DNA from: Simmondsia chinensis
Lineage: Eukaryota > Streptophyta > Magnoliopsida > Caryophyllales > Simmondsiaceae
NCBI GenBank assembly: GCA_018398585.1
Contig: JAGTTD010000019.1
Span: 1,463,702 to 1,527,701 of the forward strand
Length of the DNA: 64,000 bases
Direction of reading: 5' to 3'
Part shown: positions 23,440 to 33,618 of the stretch, one piece after another
Layout of the letters: each line of letters begins with the position of its first letter
Numbering within the stretch: position 1 is the first letter of the stretch
The notes under the pieces: model-generated
What the model was told of the DNA's origin: nothing
Seen by the model: only the letters and a program-made list of their open reading frames with translations
Databases searched by the model: none
Position numbers and translations under genes: made by a program

Positions 23440-23800
23440 AGTGTTCACTCAGGACTGACTAGATACACTGGTACAAAGCTAGCCTATTCGGGGATTGGAG
23501 CACCCAACTAACTTTTGAGGGCGAAGTCTAAACAAAACTGGAAAAACTGCCGTTAAACTTGAACCTACATAACGTCTCCGGTGTGGCATGTGGCGAAGCT
23601 AGCATTAGTGTTCACTCGGGGCTAGATACACCGGTAGAAAGCTAGTCCATACGGGGATTGAGCATCCGAATAAGTATTCACCCACAAAACGTCTCCAAGT
23701 GCAACATGATTGCAGTGTTTCACTTGAGACTTGATACACTGGCGCAAACAGCACGCATGGGGATGGAGCTACAATGCATGGTCGATCGTTACCGTCTTTT
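23440..23800. repeat. Three degenerate tandem repeats near the lipase 3' end
   Basis: Units at about 23440-23560, 23570-23690 and 23691-23800 share GTGTTCACTCGGGGCTAGAT-like starts, an ACACTGGT/ACACCGGT word, then a TACGGGGATTG-type word. Two junctions carry AACGTCTCC. The array lies just beyond the lipase stop codon. Confidence 0.6.
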
Positions 23801-23985
23801 GTATCACTCTGGCTATTGCGGAAGCTCAATATAAGTTTATATAGCCGCGGAAGCCACAACTAGTTTCTAGGAGCGAATTCTACCCAAGAGAGTACCGAGA
23901 AAAACGACATCCATACTTGAGAGTGGATCCCTCAACCATATTCCACGACACGACTCAAACGAATGAAAGAATGATGCTTACCAAT

Positions 23986-26900
23986 CTAACTCGATGCTTG
24001 GGATAATTTATCATGTGACATTTTAGGGACAAGGTGACCCGTCTCATCCTTGTCAAAAAGACGGGATATAAGTTCGTCCCATCCCTCCTTAAATCTGCTT
24101 CCTTTAGATGATTCCCCGTGGGACCCATCAGAATGCTCGCTTTCGTCTTCATGATAATCGAAAGTCCCGTAGTGAGAGGGAGAATAGGCGTGTGGTACGG
24201 AAAGTGTGACTGCTCGTTGAAGAGCAGCCTTGTATTCTTGGCTATGTTCTCTTTCTAATGTCCTTTGCCTCTCCATCTTTTGATTTGCCGGGATCTTCAT
24301 CACCTCTTCTTTCTCTAGCATCAACTGTAACCAAAAAAGAAAAAAGAAAAAGAAAAAACCAAATAACATTCATCGGATTATGATCTGTTTGTTTTGACTA
24401 TAAACCTTTTCCATGCGCCACGTCATAGCAACAACCACAAATCAAAAAAATGTTTTCCTCTAATGAGAAGAAATTAGCTTCCCTTCAACATTTTGTTTGG
24501 TACCATTTCTTATCAGAAATTGATAAGAAAAATTGTTTAGCAGAGAGCGATATGAAGAGGGATTTTACCTGAAGAGCACGTCGAGCTTCCTTCTCGATCC
24601 AAATGATGGCATGGTCAGAAGTGGCATTACAAGAGAGAACAATATGCTCAAATCTCCCATCCACTGGCACCGCTGTCCTCACCACCGGTGGGAACCTTCC
24701 GCACCTGAAAAAACCCGAGTAATTTTCACACATCTGCTGGTGAGACCCTTGGGCCGGTGGTAAAATACAATCAAAGTTTAGACTCTAAAATAAGAGAACT
24801 TAGGTTCAAATTCTGATTCCCTCTTTATCTGTCAAAGAATAAGTATGTTCATATCGCACCAATCTAATGGTCGGCATGATTTCATAATCACAGTTAGTAA
24901 AATACAATATGAGAATTAAACGGGATTTAGAACACGTGTGTATTATTTAGATTAAAATATGAAAAATTTCGGACACAAGTTCATTAACTTACAAAAAAAA
25001 AAAAAAAAAAAAAAAGTATGATATGGATACGTTCTCTAAAACGATTGGTTCTTTTAAAATAGGAACAAAGGGGGAGGGATATAATTCTATCATTTTGACT
25101 CTTATTTGACAGTATTAGCTACAATAGCGAGCAAGAAGCATAATGCATAGTAAGAGATAGGGTATAATCAATAACTTGGGAGCTGAACAAATTTAGTAAA
25201 AAAATAGGACATGGATACTTAAACTAGGTGTATGGATAGTTGTCTTCAATTAATTAGTTCATTAACACCAATAAAATACATATTTTACAGTATTATTGTC
25301 AAATACAGATACATGTTCGTTACGCCTATTATATGCCTTTTTTTTATCCAACTATGCATACAATAGATGGTGTATCGGCTTTCGCTTCTCACTCCCAAGC
25401 ATGAGGTTTTGAGTTTGAGCTCCCTTCTCTGTTCCTATGTGTTGATGGCCTACTTAGGAGCGAAAATTGAACTCCTTACCACCATAAAAATAATTTAAAA
25501 TTAGCTTAGTAAGTGATGATGACACCTGAATGGTTTCCTCTCAACGATGTGATATAGACGACCAGGCGCGTACAGTCTTCTCGGATCTTTGAGCATCTTT
25601 TCTTCAGGTATGCATGTATCCCTCATGCACCTTAGGCATAACAAGCATGGCAGACTGTCCGACCGAAAGAATGATAAAAAGTTAATAAAAAAAAATTCAG
25701 TTCTAATCACCAAAGAGATGAGAATTACTCGGACGCCCGTATGTTATATGGACGCTTCACATTAGCCTAAAAACTTGGGGAAAAACGGCAATAGATGAGC
25801 CTGACTTCATGAACATACCCATGTTCGGATTATATACCAGAGTTTGGGTAAAATAGCAAAATTATGAAACTCGAAAATCTAAGGGTTTGTTTGATATCTT
25901 TTTTGTTCGCAATTTTTAGTTTTTGAGAAACTAATATCACTTTTTAGAAATAGTTTGTTTTGGTTTTCAACATAGGTAAAAATTGAAAACAAAAAAAGTA
26001 GAAAAAATTGTATTACAAAAATGGTCTTTAGCTTCTAAAAGACAATAATTGCAAACAGAATGCAATACCAAGCAGGCCCTTAACTATATTACTAATGCAA
26101 TAGATTCCTCCTTTCTAGCGGGATGCTAAAATTAAACTTGTCGCATTCCACACGAGGTCACGTGTGATTTTATCTTTCTTTTGGGCTATAAAACTTCTTA
26201 ATCATATCTATATCGATGGTCTAAAACGTTCCCACTATATCTTCGAGGGAAGATTAGCATGCTTCTAGAGAAACCCATAATGTGATACGATATTTGACAC
26301 GGGTAGTATAAGGTACAATTATGATAAAACAAGTTGCTGAAACCAGGGGAAAAAATAAACAAAAATTACCAGAAAAGCGACTTGAAAATGTCTTCCAACG
26401 GAGTGGCTGTCCTTGGCAAGAAGTCATCCTAATTTGTTGGAGGAAAGAAAAATTATTAGAAACTTATTTAACTAGAAATGAGAACTAGATTCATATACTT
26501 GAACGTATAATAAAGACAATAAATCAAAGTACGAAATGCATGCCAGAACAGAAGAACATACAAAAGAACGACACTTTTCCATACTGAATCTTTCCCTTCT
26601 TTCATATTAGTTCTACAAGAAGGGTCCTGAGTAGGGGTGTCAATGAGTTGAGCAAGCGAGAGAGCTCTAGTAAGCCTCATTCAGTAAGTGGGTAGAACCT
26701 AGGGGTGTAAACGAACAGAGCGTTTGATGAACTACTCGTGTTCGAAATCAATTAGGACTCGTTCATGTTCATTAGCAAGGCTCGATAGCTTATCGAGCTG
26801 AGTTCGAGCAAACTCAATAAGCTTAACGAGTCGAGTTCGAACAAGAGGGTGCTCGGCTCGCTAATGTTCACGAAAAGTTTGATAAAGGCTCAATAACAGT

Positions 26901-28973
26901 TTGTATTGGTTCAAAAATGATTCGATAATGGCTCAATAATAACTTAAAAAGCTTGGCTCATTAATGAGCTCGACTCGATTGTAAGCTTGGCTTGGTTTTA
27001 AACTCAATTGGGCTGATAATAAGCTTGACTCGACTCGATAATGAGCTCGACTCGGCTCGATAAGCCTAACGAGCCAAGCCGAGTATCAAACACACTATAT
27101 TCTTATCCAACCGAGTTCGAACAAGGGTTAAAAATGCTTGATAAGAGCTCGGCTCGAACTTGAGCTCGATAAGCCTTATCAAACTCGAGTTCAAACAAGG
27201 TGGTGCTCGGCTCAGCTCCACCAACCTAAACCTGGTAAAGCTCAGGTTTCATGGCTCATAAGCCTAGACAAGCCTGAACGAACCAAGCTCAAGCTAAATT
27301 GTGAGTCCAAAGGCACCTTAACGAGCCCAGTTGAGGCCTTAATGAGCCGGGCTCAATCCTAAATGAGCGCGACGAGCCTAGCTCAATCCTTTAAATAGAT
27401 AGACGCTTTTCCATTCAACCAACCATCTTTGAAAACCTTCAGTGACATGTTCCAGCAACCACACATGTTCAAATGAATGAACATAGCAAGAACAAGTTAA
27501 GTATCACCAAGAATCAATTTTACAACAGATTTGTCCACATATAAGTAGAGAAGAAAAAGTTACTAGGAGGGCAAAGTAAACCAATGCAAGCAGAAAAGTG
27601 GGCTCAAGATTGTTAGGGAAATACAAAATACTAAATGTTAGCTTTTATTGATCATAATCCATGATATGCAGAACATGTAAATAGCTTTTATTAATCATAA
27701 TCCATGATATGCAGAACATGTAAGCTTCCTTTCACTCTAGATAATAGAAGTTGCCAGATGACTTAGTGATGCAGCAAAAGAAAAGATGGGAAGTCGTGGT
27801 TTTATTAGATTTGTTATATTTTATTATTCACTCAAGATTTAGTTTGTCGGGATTAGGGTATGATCTTTAAAGATGTAGTTTTTAGAATTGCGAGATTTGA
27901 GTACAATTCGTTTATCAAGTCCTCTATCTGTAGCGAGAGTTCTGCTGCATCACTCAGCGAACATTCGTGATGCTTCACCTTTCTGGCAGGTAAGTGACGG
28001 GATTTGAACCTATAACTTTTTATCATAGGGCCTCAACCTTAGTTGTGTTTTAACAACCGGACCAAGTCCCCATTGGTTCATAACGCTTCACTTATTTCCA
28101 AAAGGCCATCATGGACTTAGTAATGTACATATACATGATGACATATAGATTTATTGCCAAAACCACACAATAAAGATCGTATAATATGCGGAAAAAAACG
28201 TAATGAAAGAAGATACCATTCCCCGCTTAAGCGGAATAATCAAACGAATAGTTTAATCAGAAACTCACCTGAAGCACAACAGAGTTGATGACATCTGCGT
28301 ATCTCACTGCCAAGTTTAGTGAGACACACCTAGCAGGTGCAATAGCAAAGCATCTTATCCTTTTCCGGTCAATGTTACCTAACCTATCCCGACTCTGCAC
28401 CGCCACCATCGTTAGTGAAGCTGCCACACCAGACCCGAGGGAGTGCCCAGTGAAAGTCAATGTATAATTTGGATATTTCTCTACCAATTCCCTCAAGAAA
28501 TCACATTCGTTATCAAATACCCAGATAGCAGCCTTTAATAGACCATTGTGAACGTAACCCGCATCAAATTTCCTCTGCCCCAACTTGTTATCCAATAGGA
28601 CTGCATAATCACTCTCCTTTGCCAAATTCAACCCCCTAAAGGCAAGAACTATATCGGCGTGATCATGATCAAGATATAATATATATGGAGGGGCACGTCC
28701 CTGGGTATCATCATAAGTTTTCTTCATAATTAACCAATCGGGATTAATCCCATATCCACCGGGTGGTTCCCAAAGAGGATGCCTAATGTCATCTTCATAT
28801 ACCGAGAGAATGTAACGACAGATGCGGGGAACAGGCTCGAATTCTTCAGCTGTGGCAAGCCCCCAGTTCTCGCTGTCATGGCCTGCAGTGTGGAGACATC
28901 GTTTCCATGCCCACCGAGCACAAGCCAGACAGTAAACGCACTCAAGGAGCGGGAGGCCACAGAGGATGGACAT
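23986..28973 (-). CDS. Lipase class 3 / diacylglycerol lipase-like alpha/beta hydrolase
   Basis: Five exons on minus: 28973-28269, 26428-26370, 25654-25526, 24704-24569 and 24324-23986. Phases close to give 455 residues. The N-terminus (MSILCGLPLLECVYC..ARWAWKRC) matches the short cysteine-rich start of plant mono/diacylglycerol-lipase N-terminal proteins. The lipase core has YLDHDHADIVLAFRGLNLAKE, and the nucleophile elbow GHSLG is at 176-180 (Ser178). Next come CFAIAPARCVSLNLAVRYAD and DDFLPRTATPLEDIFKSLF, a Cys-rich CLPCLLCLRC stretch and the DPRRLYAPGRLYHIVERK block. The C-terminal exon is charged and His/Ser-rich. Members have been described as calmodulin-binding heat-shock-type lipases; hydrolysis of acylglycerols is the family role, not shown here. 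The gene has a leader region up to about 30350. The introns contain GAGCTCG-type and MITE repeats. Confidence 0.88.
25880..26085. mobile_element. MITE relic in lipase intron
   Basis: The left end AAGGGTTTGTTTGATATC and right end AATACCAAGCAGGCCCTTAA are inverted matches, with TTTTTAGTTTTTGAGAAACT inside. Length and ends fit a small TIR element. Confidence 0.5.
26636..27395. repeat. TAGGGGTGTAAACGA / GCTCGGCTCG repeat block
   Basis: It begins with TAGGGGTGTCAATGAGTTGA and again TAGGGGTGTAAACGAACAGA at 26700. It continues with hundreds of bases of GAGCTCG, GGCTCGATAA and AACGAGTCGAG words. Such blocks are widespread in plant genomes; here it sits in an intron of the lipase gene. Confidence 0.6.
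27639..27723 (+). repeat. 42 bp tandem duplication
   Basis: The unit TAGCTTTTATTGATCATAAT...GAACATGTAA occurs twice in tandem, with one or two differences. It is intronic. Confidence 0.75.
27990..28075 (-). repeat. tRNA-related sequence
   Basis: On the minus strand GGTTCAAATCC (a Pol III B-box / T-loop) lies about 45 nt after TGGTCCGGTTG, an A-box-like word. A complete cloverleaf is not convincing. It may be a tRNA-derived SINE head or a tRNA relic. Confidence 0.3.
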
Positions 28974-29639
28974 TGTCTTCTATGGTCTAAGAGAGTTAAC
29001 ATAGATCATGAACTGGATTGGTCATACGAGGGAGTTGTACATAGAAGAAATCTAAAGGCATCTGAACTTGGTGTTGGGCCGAGAAGTTTCAAATTCAAAT
29101 CGGTGGTCGATATTATATGAACTCGAATGCAAAAAGGGTATATTGTCTAAATCGGGAAAAGTACTTATACAATGAGGTACTAAACAACACCGAAGAGAAT
29201 GAAGCTTCGAGGATGAAGTCAACTATGCAATTCTCCATTACAAATGAGTAACCCCAGTAACCCAATAAGATTATACTGAGGAAAGTTCATTAATCAAATA
29301 ATTTAATGTAATTGAGCTCAGCAAACTGATTTTGCTGGAAGAACTAGAAGCAAGAGATTGATGAACTACGCTTCAATGATCAAACACCAACCGAGACATA
29401 GAGAAGATCCAGCATGCCAGTTTTTACACATAATCATCTAGAAATCGTAACTGATCTAATTTGGGTACCTCTACGGGATAGACCTCAACAAAAATCTGAA
29501 GAGTAACGGCAACAAATGATTGAGTTCAGTAGTTCCTCATATAAAATGGACTTTGGAGAAGACAAAATTGTTTCAATCACTGATTGAAGTGAAAGTGCCC
29601 CTTCTTTCAAACAGAGAGATTGGAACCTTATCACTGATA

Positions 29640-30190
29640 ATCACAATTTCCAGATAACCAGTTTTTCATATTTGGTGACACCCACATATCTTATGTCAAA
29701 TTTCCTGGCTTAAAACTGGGAGAATGGAAGTTGTTTCAAATGCCCACTTGGAGACCTCAATTTTGAAATGACAAAGCAAAACCCAGTTCAATATCTCACA
29801 TTTGGTGAATAAAAATGGGAAATTGACACAAACCCAGATACTTTACTGTGAGAAATTTCAATACCCACTTAATTTCTTGGCTTGAAATTGGGATGACACT
29901 GGAAAATTTTCCAAATTACAAGCAAAACCCAGTTCAATATCTCATATTTGGTGAATAAAAATGGGAAATTGACACAAACCCAGATACTTTACTGTGATAA
30001 ATTTTCAATACCCACTTAATTTCTTAGCTTGAAATTGGGATGAAACTGGAAAATTTTCCAAACGACAAGCAAAACCCAGTTCAATATCTCATATTTGGAG
30101 AATACAAATGGGAAACTGAGACAAACCCAGATACCTGGTGGTGGGAAATTCGAATACCCACTTAATATCTTGGCTTGAAATTGCGATATT
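29640..30190. repeat. ~147 bp tandem repeat upstream of the lipase CDS
   Basis: Three well-preserved units begin AAAACCCAGTTCAATATCTC at 29778, 29924 and 30071 (spacings 146 and 147 bp). A weaker fourth copy precedes them (29640-29760). The array lies in the lipase leader, probably in a 5' UTR intron. Confidence 0.8.
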
Positions 30191-30540
30191 CGAAGTTGCT
30201 TCGAATAGGAAACAGATCGAAGTAGAGAGAGAGGGGGGCAATCGAAGAGGTGGGCAAATGATGGGAAATTGTAATCGTAATGAATGATTAAGAGAAGCAA
30301 ATAATTCGAAAGAAATGGGGGGAGGAGAAGAAAATTAGTACCTACAAGTCAACGCTAGGAACTGGGCTTTCCTATGCCCATGGTTGCTCTCTACTCTTCT
30401 ACACAACTACTGTAGCACCAAAACTAGACAAGTGATAATTATATTGCTAAATCAAAAATGAAAATTCAATGTTTAGCCTCGCTTGATGGGCAATCTGGCC
30501 TTTCAGGTGTCTCGTAAGCACCCAAATAATAACAAATTTA

Positions 30541-30905
30541 GTGCCTTATAACTTATTAGGTAATTAGATAAAGAGGAGGTAAGAAGGACGAGAGTAAAAA
30601 GGAATAAAGAGGAAAGGTACGGTAAGATTCTACTCTTATTTGGATATGTCAAAATAAGAGGGATAGATGAGTTAACCTTATTTGACAATTGGGTAAATAG
30701 ATAAGGGTAAAGAGAATTATAGTTAAAATAAGGGTAAAATTATCCAAAACTTTTTAAAAATTTACTTTACTTTCTTTACCTCCAATTTATGGGTTAAAGA
30801 AAATGGGGTTAAAGGGAGGTAATGTGGGTAAATAGCCCATTTACCTCTCTTCGTGTTTTACCGAACCGGGGTAACAATTTACCCCTTATTACCATGCTGT
30901 CAAAG
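30541..30905. mobile_element. MITE copy A (uninterrupted)
   Basis: It starts GTGCCTTATAACTTATTAGG, ends near CCATGCTGTCAAAGAGG, and is filled with GGTAAAGAG/GGGTAAAT words. It matches the reverse complement of 38058-39605 minus its LINE insert over its whole length, including GTAAGATTCTACTCTTATTT. This gives a family of about 370-395 bp. Confidence 0.65.
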
Positions 30906-31625
30906 AGGGGGTTAGATGCTTACGCAAAGTCTGGGGATGAGATATACGCAGCCCTACCCCTATATTTGATGACCCCCCAACCTGAGAAGCATGAGACCTT
31001 ATAAGCACTCCCTCGGGATCAATTTTTTTTGAACACCGATAATATCACACAAAGATAATGAGTTTGGCTTAAGGTTTTTGAAGCATGATTGAATTTGGGT
31101 TAGCTCGTTTAACCTGTTTAGATAGTTAGTTATATTTATGTTTGACCTGTTTAACCCATTTTCAACACACTTAACCCATTATATACATATTTTTGATAGT
31201 TTATCTCACATAAGATAATTTGAAATATATTTAATAATATTAATTTGATAGTTCATTTTAAAATTTATAAATATGTAATGTATTTATTGTTAGTATCAGC
31301 AACGAGTTGTGTTATTGACATATTTGTAAGTTGACAAATTAGCATTTAATTAAAAAAATAATTAATATAACTAAATGAACAAACCCTCAAGTTATCCGTT
31401 TAATAATTAAGTTGGATAAAGATTGAGAATTCCTAATCCATTTAATAAATGAGTTGGGTTTGGGTTGACTCTGTCTATATCCCTTGCATAACACATACAT
31501 AAATCCAATGCTTCATAGAGACTCCTGCCACGACAGAGTCTAAGATAAGATATACACAAATCTAACTCTACAAAGTACTACTCTAAAGAGAGCTACTACA
31601 CAAAAGCTCCCAACCCTAAGAAAAA
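30905..31625 (-). repeat. Two degraded SINE-tail copies
   Basis: Minus-strand copies at about 30905-31010 (GGCTGCGTATATCTC, CTCAGGTTGGGGGG) and 31508-31625 keep the tail and linker words but no recognisable 5S head. AT-rich sequence lies between them. Confidence 0.45.
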
Positions 31626-31784
31626 GAGAAGAAAAGAGGAAGGACTAATATTAAAAATAGTCAAATAAATCAAGTTATATGACATAATTAAACTATACTG
31701 AAATAAGTAAAAATAAAATGGATTAGATTAACATAATAAATAAAATATAAAATTTTTAAAATAAATAATAAGAAACTATAGGGT

Positions 31785-32015
31785 TCATTTACCAATGCAT
31801 TAGATCTCCGAAGTTAAGCGTGCATGGGCGAGAGTAATATTAGGACGGGTGACTACCTAGGAAGTCCTCGTGTTGCCAACCCTATAAGGTTGGAGGGTTC
31901 TCGAAAACAGCCTCTCGGCAAGGTTATATCCCAAAGGGGTAAGGCTGCGTACATCCATTTTTCTCAAACCCCACTTATGCAGGAGCTCTTGAGGCACTAG
32001 GTATGTTGTTATTGT
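31785..32015 (+). mobile_element. 5S rRNA-derived SINE
   Basis: The head contains ATCTCCGAAGTTAAGCGTGC, GGGCGAGAGTAATATTAGG and GGGTGACTACCTAGGAAGTC, all 5S rRNA words in order. It then runs through the linker and CAGCCTCTCGGCAAGGTTAT to GGTAAGGCTGCGTACATCC and a (TTGTTA)n tail. The target-site duplication is not clear. Confidence 0.75.
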
Positions 32016-32092
32016 TATTGTAATAAAAAAATATTAACTCCTTTTAGCTATATAAAAGCTTCGACCGAAAAAAAAAAAAAGAAAAAAAAAGC

Positions 32093-32149
32093 TATATAAA
32101 TCAAGCCATTGATGGGCCAAAACCCTAATCGTTCAAAAAAAAACCCTAA
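32093..32149 (+). promoter_or_regulatory. eL36 promoter: TATA, TGGGCC and two telo-boxes
   Basis: TATATAAA at 32093-32100, a site II-type TGGGCC at 32113-32118 and two telo-boxes AAACCCTAA at 32120-32128 and 32141-32149 lie ahead of a short noncoding exon. That exon ends at a donor (32200|gtatgc). Telo-box plus TGGGCC is the established promoter signature of plant ribosomal-protein genes. Confidence 0.75.
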
Positions 32150-32559
32150 TTGGTCATCGGCCTCGTGTCATCGGCGATCGGCAACCTCACTGAGCCTGAG
32201 GTATGCACTTTCTGATCCGGTTTAGCTACAGAGATACTGGCATGCAATTTTTGATTGTATTTTTCTCCATTTTTCTATGCTTTTGTAGATATTCATCTTC
32301 CATTTCTCCTTTTAAACCTAAGGCTCCATTTGATTGAAGTGAAGACATATTCCATTCTGAAAATATCTTGTTCTTTACGTATTTTGAGAAAGGCTGGTTT
32401 GATACAAACTCAAAATCAACGACTCAATTGATGAGCCAACTCAAAATAGTAGTATATTTATATACAATCAGTGTAAACTGTAGAGCATAGAAAAATTGGT
32501 ATGATAAGAGGTAATGTAGGGGGAGAGACCCACGGAGAGAGAGAGAGAGAGAGAGGCGA

Positions 32560-33190
32560 GAGGGAGCTCAAATGATTTCATCCATACTCTTTTTCTACAC
32601 TAGCGGTCCTTATTTATAGAGTTAGGGGAGGGGTGTAGTTGGTAATAAAGGAGTAGAGCGATTTGTGTCATGGTTGGAGACGAGTAGACCGACTAACGCG
32701 GTTTGGGCATGTTAGGAAGAGACCGGCTCCCGCCCTTGTTAGGAAATACAAACAACTATGTAACATATACCAGAAGAGAGATAGAGGCAGACCAAAGAAA
32801 GGCTGGTTGGGGACGATTAGACATGGCTTTACTCACTTAAATCTAACTGAAGACATGACCTTAGATAGAGCAAATTGGCAATTAAAAATATGTGTGACCG
32901 ACCCAATTGTTAGGAGAGAGGAGTACACTAATGGCAATTGACAATGTACCTAGGCTTGCATGTTTGTTGTTGCTACTGTTTTATTCGATTTGAGTAGTGC
33001 ATGTTTGCGTATTTGCATTAGACGTGTCTGTTTTTACTTGATGTAGTAGGGTTCTTTTTAGAGTAAGAGGCCCTTTAGAAACAACCCCTCTACAGGGTAG
33101 CACAATGTTGGGGTAAAGTTGCGACATCTTGCCCTCCCAGGCCCTGCCTTGGGGGTGGCTCTTTTAGACACTGAGTTGTTATTGCGAACG
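32560..33190 (+). mobile_element. RTE-like LINE 3' fragment in the eL36 leader intron
   Basis: The frame 32663-32941 encodes the familiar C-terminal end of plant RTE-type reverse transcriptases: RFGHVRKRP, RGRPKKGW and NLTEDMTLDRANW. It is followed by a 3' UTR to about 33190. The 3' UTR ends with the same tail plan as the SINEs (GGGTAAAGTTGCGACATC, CCCAGGCCCTGC, GAGTTGTTATTG). The catalytic part of the reverse transcriptase is missing. Confidence 0.65.
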
Positions 33191-33618
33191 TACTTTGAGA
33201 AAATTACTTTCCATTCACAGTTTTATTTTGTTTAATTTTGAAAATAAATTTCATTGCTTAACTTTGCTGTTTCACTTGTTCTTCTCCAACGGCCTCAGTG
33301 AGTTGTCGAATGTAAATAATAATATTTTAATTTGCCACGGACAACTAATCTCTTTCCTTAATCTCTTAATTACTGACATTAAATCCCATGTTGAAACATT
33401 TTTGGATGCATCTCTAGTTGCAACCTCTTCAGCCACCAGACATTGAAAACTGGTTTAGATGATGTCTAATAATAAAACCACAGTAGCAACGCCCTTCTTT
33501 CCTTAACCATCAAATTTTACCTTAACGTAGACTCTGGCATATATATGTTATGTATTCATATGTATATGAATAACATTAACAATGTTGAAAATTGAGCTCT
33601 AGTTATTTGTAGCAGGTG

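Noticed and set aside
27990..28075. Functional tRNA gene
   Set aside because: A B-box-like word is present, but the acceptor and anticodon stems do not pair convincingly.
32663..32941. Plus-strand frame as an independent gene
   Set aside because: It is the C-terminal end of an RTE-type reverse transcriptase in the eL36 leader intron, with no catalytic domain.
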